Positions 1-11,596 are shown, counted from the first letter of the stretch. The stretch is 64,000 nt of DNA from Sphaerosporella brunnea (GCA_008704415.1 VXIS01000027.1:62001-126000); one strand, 5' to 3'. The notes: a model not told the origin generated them from the letters alone. Numbers and translations: made by a program.

Positions 1-620
1 CTCCCAGCCGGCCCGACCACGCAGGACGCTCAGAACCTGACGCGGGTGCTCCTCCAGTGTGACCGGGGTTTCCGGGGCCCGAACAACCTGCCCACGGGGG
101 GCGTGGATATGGTGGCGTTGAACTCGGTGCCGCGGTTCCGGTTGCGCTTTTGCGGCTTGCAGTGGTCAGAAACCGGCAATATCTTTGCGGTGTGGATTGT
201 GCGGGGCAGCACGCCATACCCACGGTGCCCCGGAACAGTGGTGGAGTGGATTGCGGCTGTAGAGCGCATCTGGCCGGAGGATGCACGAGCATTTTTCGTG
301 ATAGAGGGGTCCCTGGCGCCAATTACCGGCAGGGCCCAGAGCTGGTCGTGGTTATAATCCGTTACCTCCATGGCGGCAATGCGGGCGGCCCGGCGAAGTC
401 CAGCTTGAACTTGCGTTTCTCGTTTGAGCTGGACGATACGCGGCGTGATTGGGCGGAAATGGAGGGCCGGCTGGGGGTGCCGGCGGTAGTGACCTTGCTG
501 CCTGGCAAGCGGGATCACTGGATGCGGGGAATGCCACAAACAATCGAAGCACGTGTGGTGGGCGACGAGTCGTGGCAACGCCAGATCTCCGGTCAGAGGC
601 ACCATGCTCTCAGTGCTTGA
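1..620 (+). pseudogene. Partial, frameshifted gene of unknown function
   Basis: A reading frame enters from the left edge and stays open to a TAA near 357. Around base 330 the coding-like sequence moves to another frame, which runs to a TGA at 618-620. Both parts have ordinary globular-protein composition (for example AFFVIEGSLAPITG before the shift and RFSFELDDTRRDW after it), so I read them as one gene with a frameshift rather than two ORFs. No typical intron joins them: there is no GTRNGT donor near the switch. I recognise no family. The 5' end lies outside the window. An alternative is a real gene with an atypical intron. Confidence 0.4.
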
Positions 621-999
621 TTTCGGCAACATTATATGATTTTTTTTTCTTGGATAACTGAATAAGGGATTGGGTGGGTGTGGTTCGGGAGCCGTTGGTG
701 GTGTGGGTGGCCTTGTATGACTTTTTTTTGTCCGACGATCACTGCATAAGGGCGGGGTTAGATTCCGTTTTGCAATCGCCGGCGGTCCAATCACAGATAT
801 ATGGTGTGGAGTTAGCGCTGTTGGTGGTTCCCGATCTGTTTTGCTTTTTTTTCATTTTATTTCTGAAAGTTACTTCTGTTCTTCGACGGATATCAATCTG
901 CGTGAATAGGGCGCTCACCAAAGCCGGCCATTAGATTCAGGCCAGTCAGTGCGTTGACGAGATACCGCTCAATTCTTCCCCGTGTCTAATTATAGCCCC
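621..999. other. AT-richer spacer, no gene seen
   Basis: Three short T-runs (about 640, 722 and 845) and no coding-like frame. It separates the broken gene on the left from the degenerate LINE on the right and may be old 3'-flanking DNA. Confidence 0.4.
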
Positions 1000-1077
1000 G
1001 GCCCACGCTGTAGAATTTCTGTCACGCGGATTACTCGGTGGTATGTGGTACCTATCAATACCAATGCGCCTTGTACG

Positions 1078-1380
1078 CTACCGTATGCTACCTTGCGGAT
1101 TGTTTGTTTCGCCGGGTCGAGGCTCGTCGTGCTGGAGCCGCTTCAGCGCCGCCTGGCCGTCCGTAAAACCATAGATCTTTCCGGCTAAGTTGGTTTGGAC
1201 AGCGGGGCTGAAGAGCGCCATGTCGAGCGCCGCAGCGATGGCGAGGAGCTCTGCGTCATATGCCTCCTTGTTGTCTCCGATGTAGGTCGCAGCCTTCTTC
1301 CACCTGTCCTGGTCGGCGTCGGTCTGGGATACCACCGCGTAGCCGCATCTACCATTTTCCAGCCTACCGCCATCCAAGTA
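1078..1380 (-). pseudogene. LINE ORF2 RNase H domain remnant
   Basis: A minus-strand frame holds the RNase H hallmarks in order: DGGRLENGRCGYAVV (first Asp), AYDAELLAIAAALDMAL (Glu) and IYGFTDGQAALKRL (second Asp). The last catalytic block, WVPGHxGIxGNExAD, is absent or lost beyond a stop. In a working element the domain removes RNA from the RNA-DNA hybrid. Confidence 0.7.
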
Positions 1381-2049
1381 GGTGGCGTTTCAACTGTTGC
1401 TGGGTCTTTGGAGCATGGAGGGTACGCGAAGAGTGCCGACGTCGTGCAGCATGCGGACTGATGGCCGGAAGGTGGTTGTCGCGACGCGTTCCAAAGCGCC
1501 TGGGAAGCCTGGGATCTCGGCAGCCAGCTTGCACATCAAGGTGGTCGGTGGTAGGTGGAGGCGTTGGTGGTAGGTCGACACGATAGTGGGTTCTTATGAA
1601 GCGTAGTAGAAGCTGAGCTGTCGTGATGGGTTCTGAGGTGTCGTCGATGCCGGGTGGAGGTTGGACCTCACACGATTCCCGTCAGGATTCCCTTCTGCCG
1701 TGGCCGTGAGCCTGCCAGCGACGCGCCACCTGCCATGAACTAGGGCAGTGCCAGCATCTGTGAGGCCTGCTTCGCAAAAGAGCGGCCCCAGTGCCGGCCC
1801 GCAGGATCGCTCTCGCCTGCCGGTTTAAAAGCTTCTGTACGTCGGCTCGCCGAACCCTCTGACTGCGGCCCCACCAGAGCTCAGCGCCGTATAGCGCGAC
1901 GGCATGGGCCACTGCGACCTGTATACGTCTGACATGTTCTGGTAGTAAACCAAAAGTGCTGGACAAAGGCTTGATTCTGGCCTCCGCGGTTCAAGCGTTC
2001 TCCCTGCGCACGTTGTGGCGATGTGACGGGGTGAGCTTGCTGTCTAGGA

Positions 2050-2260
2050 AAATCTCCGGGCAGCGCGTGGAATGCTTTCAATGGCGATCTCAACATCGCA
2101 CTCTACCGTTGGAAAAAGGCCAGACAGTTAAAGGTGGAAGAGGATTGGTGACCCCTGAGGGAGGCCTGTCTTGACGGCATTGGGATCACTTATCTGTCCT
2201 TCTAACTTTACTCGGGCTTTTCTCTTGTTCATCAAAGAGGCGACCAACGGATCAGGCTCT
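2050..2260 (-). pseudogene. LINE reverse transcriptase fragment
   Basis: On the minus strand one frame reads NKRKARVKLEGQISDP followed by NAVKTGLPQGSPI, the conserved block of Tad/I-type reverse transcriptases that precedes the catalytic YxDD motif. A stop follows soon after (LFHL-stop). The catalytic aspartates themselves are not visible. Confidence 0.65.
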
Positions 2261-2939
2261 GTTGAGCGTCGCGGGTGATCAGCCTGCTGATGAGGACTGC
2301 TTTCGACATGTGGTCAAAAGCGCCCATCAGAAGCACGCTAACAATGCTTGGTTTTTTCCAGGCTTTGTCGTACTCAAGCATAAAAGTTTTGTATTTCTGG
2401 AGATAGGTTTCGTTGTCTGATTCTGGCTTAAAATCTCAGGTCTGCAGGTCCGGAGGTGGATGGTTTACGGTTCGATTGGCGGCCGTGATGGAGGGATTGC
2501 AATTCGCTTACTGCCCATAACAATGCGTCATAGACGTAGTTGCTTGAGGACATCGTGCATATCCAAGACCCAAGCGCGATAGTTGTGCTCATGGTGTTGC
2601 TGGTCGACATATTCGGAGATGGGCCATCATGGCGCTTTTGTGGGCTGCGGTTTTTGCAAAGTTGCCATCCTGGTTTTGTAGGTTCCCTCTGCCGAACTCC
2701 ATGGAATGCTGCGTGTACCAAAGTGCTGCTCTCAGGGATCGTCGTGCATTCCTGACTGCTTGTTTGGTGTTGCCTTGTCGCCGAGGGTCAGAGTGTTCGA
2801 CCGAACTTAGCACTCGCCTATGTTGATCTATATCTTCATTCGATCACCGCTTGGAGCGAGCCCAGACGCGAAGAGGCCTGGTTTGCTTTTCGAGGACGGA
2901 GATCAGGGTGTCCGACATCCAGGTGGCCTCCTCGTCCAG

Positions 2940-3490
2940 CTTTTCAGTAGGGTCTCCCAGCCGGATTGCCGGTCTGCCATTTGCAAGACATCGCCAGGCA
3001 GTTTTGGCGCCCTTCTGCTGCTTCTGCGGCATGCCAGCGATGTCCCAGCCAACTCATCTCTGGACGGCCCAGGTTTAGATTGGGTGCCTGTGTGGCGAGT
3101 GCGTCGTCTGAGCCAGTTTCGTGTTCCTGGGTTTCGGCTGACCAGTTATTCATGATGAGGTCGGTGGTAGAAAGCGTGAGGTCCAAAATCCGACTAGTTT
3201 GTCAGGTGGGGTCCCAGCGAGGGCTGTGCGCATTGAACTCGCCAGCTGGGATGACCGTGCTGCCGTTTGGCCCTAGATGCTTGCCCAGTCTTCAAGCCAG
3301 CTGGGTCTCTGATTCGTAAACTCGGCATTGAGGACATCTTAGCGGAACTGGTCGTACACGTTGACGATGCGACAGCGGCTCCCCGATTGGGCCATGACGT
3401 CTCCGGCTTTGGTGTCCACTTGAATAGCGAACCGAGCCTTGGATGCGCTACCCGATATGCCGAGGCTTCTTGTAGCGAAACCAAATTGGC
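2940..3490 (-). pseudogene. LINE ORF2 endonuclease domain remnant
   Basis: Minus-strand frames contain an EFNAHSPRWDP-like motif (about 3250-3205), the counterpart of the GDFNAHxxxW motif of AP-type endonucleases. Next comes DLTLSTTDLIM (about 3186) and ETQEHETGSDDAL, matching the SDH-type catalytic end of the domain with His replaced by Asp. This domain nicks the target DNA in LINE retrotransposition. A frame change lies between the two motif blocks, so the domain is inactive. Confidence 0.65.
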
Positions 3491-3559
3491 CTTCTATCTT
3501 GTTGCGATTTCTAGACAGGCCTGCATCACGCGACCAAACCCATTGACGTCAGGCTGTAT

Positions 3560-4250
3560 GCACCGCATTTATACGACTACAAACATCGGCGTGCCCGAGA
3601 CTGACGTTCTGGTGTCGTCGCGAATGATCGTATCTTCAGGGGACGAGGGGCGTCGAGAGGGGGTGCCGGTGAGGTGGGTAGAGTCGAATGGTCGAGCGGC
3701 GTTGCGTTGGTCGCAGGCAGCTGGACTCGTTTTTGACATCGCGACATAAGGTTTGAGCATTTGTGAGCCCAGTGACCCCAACTGGCTCAATTGTCGCAGA
3801 AGGCATCTGGACCGGCCTTGGCCTGGGTAACAGTCCTTCTACTCTTGATCACGAAGGTCACGGATGATCGGTGAGAGCTGTCGGCGTCCAGGTGTTCACG
3901 GACGTCCTTTTCGCTGCTATGCCAGCGGACCATCATCGGATTGATCAGCCCATCGTTAGTGATCATAAGCTGTTCACGGAGCTTATCAAGCTTGCCTAGA
4001 TATCGGCGGACGTCGATGCCGTAGGCACCCTGGTCCATTCTTCGTTGGGATTGACTGCCACGATCCCGGGGTCAACGCCTCGCATGGCAGTCAGCATTGG
4101 TGTCCGGAAGAGAATCAGCTGCGCGGCTGATACCAATGGGGCGGTGATTGATGTGGTCGTGTCGCGTTGGTTGTGCGTTATCTTACTAAGGCGGCAGAAG
4201 CCAGGAGCGCCGGCCTGATGCTGGGCGTTGTGCACGGCCCGTGCCATCAG
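3560..4250 (-). pseudogene. LINE ORF1 (gag-like) core with broken zinc knuckle
   Basis: Two overlapping minus frames (4247-3996 and 4038-3787) give a gag-like domain including AVDPGIVAVNPNEEW-like and DVRRYLGKLDKLREQL segments, followed by SVTFVIKSRRTV. Directly after comes a CCHC knuckle, FCDN-stop-ASWGHWAHKC, in which the second cysteine codon has become TGA (about 3800-3750). This order, a gag-like fold followed by zinc knuckles, is standard for Tad-clade ORF1, whose protein binds the element RNA. At least one frameshift (near 4030) and one nonsense mutation are visible. Confidence 0.7.
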
Positions 4251-5480
4251 GGAGCAATAGTCAGCCTGGGAAGGGAGGGGTGTTACAGCATCCCTTCCAA
4301 GGATGAGCGTGTGCTAGCATTGGGGTTGCTCCTGCTTGGCTGCCACTAGCTGCGGGCTGTTGGTCTTATCGGGTGCGCGGGGGTGGGGCGAGCGCGGCCC
4401 TCTTGGCCTTCCTAACGACTGCGGTCCAAGAGCCTTCAGCTCTGGTTGTGTTGGGTCGGGGGCCTCTGGTGGCAGTGATGGGGCTGGTCCTGGAAGTGGT
4501 GGAGGGCAGGGTGTGGGGGGGGTAATTGCGTCGGTTGTGCACTTCAGCAGCGTCTTCTCCTTCCCTTCCGTGGCCCTCTTTGACCTCCGTTTAAATTAGC
4601 CAAAGCGTGCTATGACTCGGCGAGCTACTCTGCAGCTGCTGGTCAGGTCAGGCCCTGCACTTCTCCTAAGGGGTCAGCGTGCTGCGCGTCTGACATGAGC
4701 CCGTCCACATCGTCGCCCCATCCGGTTCCCAGGTTTTCTGGGTTGAGGGGGTCCAGCATGGTGTCCGGTGCGTGGGTAGCGGGATCCCTTATGGTGTTGG
4801 GGTCCCGCCCAGCGATGCTTTTGGCGATGGTCCTTTCTAGGGCTTCGATCTTGTCTATCAAGGTGTCGTTGTCCAACCAGCTTGCAATGATTCTCCAAGG
4901 CCTCGATTTTGTGCGTCAGGAAGGTAGTGACGTCCGCAATCTGCCTGGGTTTGCATGCCAGCTGGTATTGGGCGGCTGGGATGGTATCTGCGGTTTGGGT
5001 GGCGATGAGTGCGGTTGTCGTGTTAATTGCCTCCAAGAGGCGGTTGTCTTGTTTGCCATCTCGCTGCGGCGTGTATGTCGGCCGATTGAGTTGATATCTC
5101 TTACCCGCAGATGCCAAGATGAGGTACGGCGGGGTGGCGGAAGAGCTGAATATGCGTACGACGTCGCGTCTGGCCATGGGTTTGTCCCGGGGGGTCATGG
5201 GGGTTGGCGTCGGGACACTTCTCTGATTGGCACGTCCCTGTGAGAACGCTCCGGGCTTTCTGGTGGCCCTCCGGGGGGTCAGCGCAATCTATGACAACCG
5301 TGAGATGCCCTGGAGGCCAACGGTTGGCGTCACCACGGTGACGCAGTCCGCGATCACGTCCGTCATCGACTATTCTATGGGATCCATGGGGTTCTCTAGC
5401 AGTGAGACCCAATGGGGATCCACGAGCTTTGGGGCGTTGTTTCCCGCGGTTTGGGGCGGTGCCCATGTGCGTCAAGCTGA

Positions 5481-6342
5481 AAGGTTCATTCTCGATAGGG
5501 GTTCTGACCGATAAAGCGGAGACACGTCACAGCTTGGCGTTCCCAAGCTCCATGCGTGTACGTTGTTCGTTGTGTTTATGGCTGTGGTAGTCACGAAGCG
5601 TTGCATTTCTCACGTCAAAGACTCAGCCCAACACGTCTGGTAGAGCTAGTGTTGCAGGCCAGGCGCCCCGGCTCCAGCCAAAACCTCGTGCCTCGATATT
5701 GAGTCGGATCGAAACGTACTTTTTTTGAGCTCCCGCTGGCTGAAACGAAAGCAGTTCAGGCTCGAGCTGGGCTCGAGGTTACACTTAGCTGGTCTCCAGC
5801 GACCCGCGCATGGTTTGAATCAATTTTAGAGATGGCTTGGAAAGTAAAGAATCACAATAGTTTAAGTCTCAGCATAATTTCAACACTCAAGAGTAAGGCA
5901 CGAAGGATCACCGTTGAGAATGAGAACGCCGTAGTCACCAGGATTGTTGGGGCAGGTGACGATCTTGAAGTGAGCATGCAACCAAACAAAGCACGGAGAT
6001 CCTACATACTATCCGGGCCACTATCCAAACCGTGCGCCTATGCGCCTTGGGGCGGTCGCATGACTGTTGGTCGACCCTGTAGCCGCGCGGCACTTGGCGC
6101 GAGCATGACACGGCAGACTGAAATCAGGGTGCGCCGGATTGACACCCAATTCGATACGTTTATTAAGCACCCACGGTAGCGAACACATGGTCCTAAAATG
6201 TGTATGTATGTATATCCACCCACATACCACGCACTTACATCACGAAGCGAGGTGCTCTATTCGTAGTATTGATTACTCTTTGCAGACGAAAATGGTCTAA
6301 GTACAGAATGTATTTCGTCGGTAAGCGCACGTACGCAGTTTT
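5481..6342. other. No gene recognised
   Basis: No frame here looks coding. At about 5748-5772 there are two copies of a CTCGAG-centred motif (GGCTCGAGCTGGGCTCGAGG), of the type found in subterminal parts of the hAT element near 53 kb, so an old hAT end is possible. Nothing else stands out. Confidence 0.35.
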
Positions 6343-7518
6343 TTATCGTTCCTTCATCGCGTCGGGGCGGCGGTGACAACGCAGCCCCATCTCTAGATCG
6401 TCGTAGTATACAATCGGACACAGCGTTCCCTGTACTGCGTCTAGCGTGGTGGAGAGGTCCTGGATGACATACGACTTGTTGTCTTCCACCGACCAGCAAC
6501 GCCAAATGAACGATGTGACGACGAAGCCGGAGCTATGCCGGGTTCGATGAAACGCATCTTCGAGGATCATGCGGACCATGGGCAAGGGAGTGCAAGCCTC
6601 GACCAAGATCGTTCCGGGGTTGCAGGTGAAGGGTCGCCGGCAATGGTCACCTCGCTTCCAGTCCGCCGTGACGGCGATGTATGCCTTAGCCGGTGGCGAT
6701 GCGATCACGCGCTGGTCAGATGTCTGCACCGTCATGGTTCGGTCGAGCAAGTTGCAGTCGGCCAGGCGCTTCGAGTCGCTGTTGCCCACGCCGATCTTGA
6801 TTTCGTGTTTCGCTTTTCGTTGGCTCGCGTACTCGGGCATCTGCCGCATGAGCTCCGCGACGAGGCCTTTCAGCTGGCCAACAGTGATGTTGCGCGCCCG
6901 CGGGAGTTGGGTGTACAAATCAACACCCGGCGGTGAGACGAAGCGTAGGTGATGTTTCGTGCGCGACAGGATCGGCTTGCCTTCGACCACGAACGGGGCG
7001 TAGATGTACGGGATATCCTGATTCACCAAGGGCCAATGCGCCGGTTGGATGGGGTCACCAAACATGTCCGTAATCGCGTCCATGTCGATCTCCATGTCCT
7101 CCATCACTCCGATTTCCAGCCCCTGTCGACGAGTCAGCGTCCAGACGTCACGGGTGGGAAGGCGGGGCCGTATCACCTCCCAGGTTTCCACTGTCTGCCG
7201 ATCGAGGTAATATACCAGCTGTTCTGGGTCGTCTTTGATCGAAAACTTCACCAGCTTAGTACCCCACTGCCCAAGTACCATGCTGAGCATCAACCCTTTG
7301 GTCGTTTTATCGCGCTGGAGCAGCTGCTCAAACACCCGGTTCTGCAAGGGGCACGACTGCTCTTGCTGCCGCTCGAATTCGTCCACTAGCAGGTGAGGAT
7401 CCTCCGGCTCCGCGTCTTCACTGGTTGTGGGCTGCGCAGTGTTGGTGACAGCGCTCGCTGGTTCCATCGCGTTGATGGGAGAGGCAGTAGTCATCGCGGC
7501 GTTTGTGTTGGTGTACAT
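6343..7518 (-). CDS. Intact 391-aa protein of unknown function
   Basis: This is the only long uninterrupted gene in the first 19 kb. It starts at ATG 7518, preceded by an A/C-rich leader ending AAAATACAACGCT, and ends in TAA. Residues 1-45 are Ala/Thr/Ser-rich and probably disordered. Residues 50 to about 375 have normal globular composition with many Trp, Tyr and Asp, for example SMVLGQWGTKLVKFSIKDD, LPTRDVWTLTRRQGLEIG and DNKSYVIQDLSTTLDAV. I see no signal peptide, no membrane segment and no catalytic motif I can name. No intron is needed. It lies between a dead LINE and a hAT fragment with no conserved neighbour. It could be a lineage-specific orphan or a gene carried by an unrecognised element. 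Confidence 0.8.
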   Translation of the reverse strand: MYTNTNAAMTTASPINAMEPASAVTNTAQPTTSEDAEPEDPHLLVDEFERQQEQSCPLQNRVFEQLLQRDKTTKGLMLSMVLGQWGTKLVKFSIKDDPEQLVYYLDRQTVETWEVIRPRLPTRDVWTLTRRQGLEIGVMEDMEIDMDAITDMFGDPIQPAHWPLVNQDIPYIYAPFVVEGKPILSRTKHHLRFVSPPGVDLYTQLPRARNITVGQLKGLVAELMRQMPEYASQRKAKHEIKIGVGNSDSKRLADCNLLDRTMTVQTSDQRVIASPPAKAYIAVTADWKRGDHCRRPFTCNPGTILVEACTPLPMVRMILEDAFHRTRHSSGFVVTSFIWRCWSVEDNKSYVIQDLSTTLDAVQGTLCPIVYYDDLEMGLRCHRRPDAMKER

Positions 7519-7779
7519 AGCGTTGTATTTTGGGTGTAGATCTTGCAGTATGAGTGAGGAACAGGGTGGGCTTATTGGTGTTGGGGGGAGGAAGGGGGGT
7601 TGCTGCCCTTGCGTATCTCAAGAAAAAGAAAACGAAAGCGAGATACAGATCCCACGTGAAGCCCCTACCCATCAATCTCTGCCGCCCTCTGTTCTAGGTC
7701 ACTGAGCATACTCTCGACCTGATGAATTTTGCTACGCTCCTCAGCGCTTTTAGTGGCACTGAGTTCCTCCCGCTGCCCG

Positions 7780-7945
7780 AACCGATCTGATTAGGGTTAC
7801 CCGGCACCGGCCGGCACCTATCAAATATACAGACTTTTGTTACACCGGCCCGAACCTATCAGGCTTTCCGCATCATCGGCCCGATCTGACCCACTCCGTG
7901 GGGCCCGGTTTGACTGGGCGGGCGGCCGGACTATTGACAGCCCTG
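7780..7945 (-). mobile_element. hAT family I, truncated terminal fragment
   Basis: The sequence ends in GACTATTGACAGCCCTG at 7945. It matches, as reverse complement, the left end of the hAT copies at 23245 and 45973, including the CCCACTCCGTGGG segment and the CGGCCCGAACCTATCAGG segment. Only about 165 bp of the element remain; the other end is missing. Confidence 0.65.
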
Positions 7946-9066
7946 TTTATCGTACAAAGACACACCCCAACACGCGGCAGTCCCCCCCCCCGTCCCCCCC
8001 CCCCTGAAAGCATGATGGGCTATTTATTAGGGCAGCGCAGGTACTACAGAGGGAAGGCAGGACCGCAAGATTCGTAAGGGTGTGGGTCACAGCTTGCCGC
8101 TGGGTAGATGTGCTGTAATGACCGCAGGCTCTCCTCATGGGCCTTTTCGGATGGCTGCACACCAGTTTCGGCTGCCTAACAGCCTTGTCAAACATTGCTC
8201 GCGGCTGATAGGCGGTGCGATGCAGCCAGTCAATTGGTGGTGCTGCGACTCCGGTTGTCTGGGGGTGCATACTGAAGGGCGGGCATTGACCACCCTCACG
8301 ATGGCCGTAATCAAACCCAGGCCGACCGGTTTAGTGCAGGAGGGCATATGTACACCTGAGCCCACCCAGGAGAGCCCGCGTTCATGTTCGGTGACTGGAT
8401 CCGAGAACATCTCGAAAGTCTGCGTGTCAGCTAGCGGTGAGCCACAGGTAGCGTCAACGTGGGGGTTTACAGATTATACTGTCAACCTCAAGAAAAATCA
8501 CGGTAGAGCTTTTGAATAGCTCATGTTGTAGGCGCCCGAATTTGCGCTATTGTGTGAGATAGCTCCTACCCACCGCCTGCAGAGTCAGTCCGGGTCCACA
8601 CCATCACATCAAACCTGATCATGTCACATGTTCCAGGGTCCACAGTCTCCGGTCGGGGCCTTTCGGGCACGTTTGAGTATGTTACAACCCAGGCTCCTTG
8701 GTGATCGCCTCACGGCATAGAGGTGTGCATCATCATTGGGTTTTCCAGGGTGCCGTGGACACACGGACGGGTAGGTATCCCGTTTCCTGGGGGGTCTGCG
8801 ATGTGTCAGCACCCGCGACTGGCTGGCATTCCATCGCCGGTGTCCCCCTAGGAACTGAACTTGCACCGAGGACCATCCAGTCTCTTCGGCGCCAAGGTAT
8901 ATGGATTATTTACCTAAACATTTGGGGTGCCGGTTGTTCCCCGACGAGGAGAGCAAAGGAAAACCTCAAGCTTATGGAGCACGTACTCTTGGGACGTGTC
9001 TCGGAGAGACGACGTTGGATGAAAGGAAGCAGGAAAAACAGAATCACATGTAAACCCCATGGAATG
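7946..9066. other. No gene recognised
   Basis: C-runs at about 7982-8005, then sequence with open but unconvincing frames on both strands (8082-8519 plus, 8135-8410 minus). No motif, repeat or intron structure supports a gene. Confidence 0.3.
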
Positions 9067-9394
9067 TACTCGGGGATTTCAAAAGTATTGGGACACGCTA
9101 TTTACCCGGCTTTGGACAGGGGTTGTCCGGTCCGCTCCCAGCTTGAAGCTCGTCCTCCTCCCTTTTTTTTTCAGCTCCACTGTCTATGGACTATTGAGCG
9201 CACCATGATGTATCTAGCAGTAGACTGGATAGCACTTCGATAGCTGAGGAAGACGGCTTTGACACAGGTGGATTGGAAGCGGTGGGGAACTCGGAGAGGG
9301 AGGCTGGAGCTCTACTCTACTCTAAGCGCCGGACACCCCTGCCTCACAAAGCCGGGTAAATAGCGTGTCCCAATACTTTTGAAATCCCCGAGTA
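9067..9394. mobile_element. Tc1/mariner-like MITE with perfect 46-bp inverted repeats
   Basis: The element spans 9069-9392 and is flanked by TA on both sides (9067-9068 and 9393-9394), the target preferred by Tc1/mariner/pogo transposases. The terminal inverted repeats begin CTCGGGGATTTCAAAAGTAT and are identical over 46 bp. Similarity continues more loosely inward (CAGGGG..TGTCCGG on both sides). The 324-bp element has no room for a transposase, so it is non-autonomous. Perfect repeat identity in an otherwise decayed neighbourhood suggests a recent insertion. Confidence 0.9.
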
Positions 9395-10742
9395 AAACAC
9401 AGACGGCCCGTTATTTGTTGATCTGAGCGGTGGCTATAGTCTTTGACTTTGACTGTCTGTGGCTCGGGTCAATTGTTCTCTGGTCGCAGACTAGTGTTGT
9501 AGCCCGAATGCATATGCCGTCCAGCGCACATATAGACCATTTGCGGCGTATGTACAGAGTCGAGGAGTGTTTACCGTGAATCCCGAGGATAGCAGAGCGC
9601 TTGTTGAACAATGTAGCCTCAAGCCACACCATCGAACTGTGTAAGTGGTGATCTCAGATGTTCTTCCCACCTATGACATATAGGCAGGATTATGGCTGTT
9701 GCCCACTCGATCAATGTTCCTTGAGTCACAAAGAATGTGCTCTATCATAATCAGCACGTCTGCATGAACGATTGAAAACGATCAGCGAACACCTCGACCA
9801 GAGCGAAATTGGAGACCGCTTGGGTGTCACCCTCAGACCGGGTGTTCATGGTGTTCAGGTAAGCGAGGCTCTGATTTGGTACATTGCCAACTCAAAGATG
9901 GTCACAAACGAAGACAATAATCCATGGAAGATTCTCAGGGATCGGCAAGCACATCAATGGCTCTCTCGCCCAAGACTGAGGTCCGATGTTGCCCACCTAA
10001 ACTACGGGCAAACATTCTCATACTGCGCAGCCTCTCGGGGCGGTACCTGCACTGAACAAATACCTTATCAAACCAAATGCCTCAAGTCCCATCACGAGTC
10101 GCAGGATAATTCACTGGGATCTGTTCTGACGATTGCTGCTGCGGATAGGACTAAGATCTCCGGATCCCTCAACATCGCAGCAGCCAACATCCCAACAGCC
10201 CCAGATTTGCCAGTAATCACATGGACGTAAATGTTGTCTACTGTGAGTATGAATTTGGGTTCATCGGTGGATAAGATCCCATGGTAGGCAGGATCTCTGA
10301 GTTTCTCCGGTCAGTCGCAAGAAAACGCGGTTGGCAGTGCTCCCGGGGCAATCAGGCTCTTCAATAATGGGCGGGAAAAGCCTGAGCTGTCAAGCCGGAT
10401 GCAGAAACGAATTCGGCTGGCTTCTTTATCAGTCCAGCTTCAAATCCTCTGCCGGTTGGCGTTTTATTGCCTCTTTGTCTGTAAAAGGCGTGGCTTAGTA
10501 CAGTGTACTATCCAGTGAACCAAGAACGACGTAATCATTGTCCACGCTTCATACCCGGGTACACAGTCTATGACGACGTGACCGAAAATGGTGGAACGAA
10601 CTCTGCAGGAGCATGTTAGAATCGTTGAAATCCACGTGCTTGTCTAGCCGTTCCTACAGTATCTATTGGCTAGTGCTCAGGACCCCCTGGCAACTGAGAT
10701 GTTCCAGACAATAGGCGGTGCCGTTCTCCCCCGCCATGTCGA
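9395..10742. other. No gene recognised
   Basis: The open stretch 9772-10230 (plus) lacks an ATG at its start and shows no recognisable motif. I see no repeats or regulatory signals. Confidence 0.3.
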
Positions 10743-11596
10743 CCCTGGCTGCCAACAGACCGGCCGATCCGGCTTTCGGCGAGGTCTGCCCCCGTTTGAA
10801 TGAAACGGGCTTTTCAAAGTGAGGCGCGTTTGGAGCTCGCATTTTGGACCGACATTGAGGTGCCCACAGGCGCCGGATGGGCTGCGTGACATGCAGGTGC
10901 CCACCGAGCCCGCCAGGCACCCGAACTATCTACCGTTGTCTCAAATAACACAAGAAACCTCAGAAGACGTCCACCCAAAAACCACCAGTGATCGCATCTG
11001 CTCTGCCCAAGGTTCCAAATGGCTCAAAATATGTTCGACCTTCCTGATCTGCGAGCCCGGACCATACACAAGAGCCTGGCGCGTCCAGTACTTGAAGCAT
11101 TCAATTGCTTTGATGACATCGTCACCGAACGACGCTTGGTGGTAAGCAATTGTGTATCGACCTCTGCCACCGGAGTATTCAGAGTCAGCCATCTCTCCCT
11201 GCTGGCATAACAAGGATCGACGGTACATACCCACTCAAAATGCGCCGTTGTCTATCAATTGCGTGACCAGTGGTCAGCTGGGTGTTCCTTGCGAATTTCT
11301 CCTCTGGAAATGAGATAGCCACATGAACACGTCCTCGGTGACCAGGGATACGGCACGCCACCCAGACTCCCGTAGACAGGGTCCTAGAATACCGATAACC
11401 AGCGAGTGATGTCGGGGTTTCGACCACTTAGTGCGTTCGGAGATTGCCCTGTGATCTGTACAACCGGCACCGCCAGGCGCCTGTCAGGCATCCAGAGGTT
11501 TACAACGTCGCCCACAGTGTATCTGACGCGCCCCAGCCCGGCCTAGTTTGTGCGGCCCCATTTGCCCGGCGGCCGGCCCGTCTTTTGGCACCCCTG
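10743..11596 (-). mobile_element. hAT family I, degenerate copy
   Basis: This is a diverged copy, in reverse orientation, of the elements at 23245-24219 and 45973-46667. The low-coordinate end (CTGGCTGCCAACAGACCGG) corresponds to their CAGGGCTGTCAAAAGTCCGG end. The high-coordinate end (GGCGGCCGGCCCGTCTTTTG, then CACCCCTG) corresponds to their other terminus. On the minus strand it encodes FGDDVIKAIECFK and LVYGPGSQIRKVE, which the 23-kb copy also encodes. No clear target duplication was found, so the ends are approximate to a few bases. Confidence 0.65.

Larger units (their letters stand above)
1000..5480 (-). mobile_element. Degenerate Tad-type LINE (non-LTR retrotransposon)
   Basis: Reading the minus strand from about 5480 down, landmarks of a fungal LINE appear in the correct order but in shifting frames. 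There is an ORF1/gag region (5200-3560), an AP-type endonuclease (3480-2950), a piece of reverse transcriptase (about 2220-2120), the linker typical of Tad ORF2 (about 1960-1680) and RNase H (1377-1078). Every part carries stops or frameshifts. The distance from endonuclease to RNase H is only about 1.6 kb, too short for a complete RT domain, so internal deletion has occurred. Family known: such elements copy themselves by target-primed reverse transcription. This copy is dead. The ends are approximate because I could not find a tail or target duplication. Confidence 0.8.

Noticed and set aside
1000..5480. RIP (repeat-induced point mutation) as the cause of decay
   Set aside because: Stops and frameshifts are frequent, but I see no obvious collapse to AT-rich, TpA-rich sequence. 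Decay looks like ordinary substitutions and indels. A computed RIP index would be needed.
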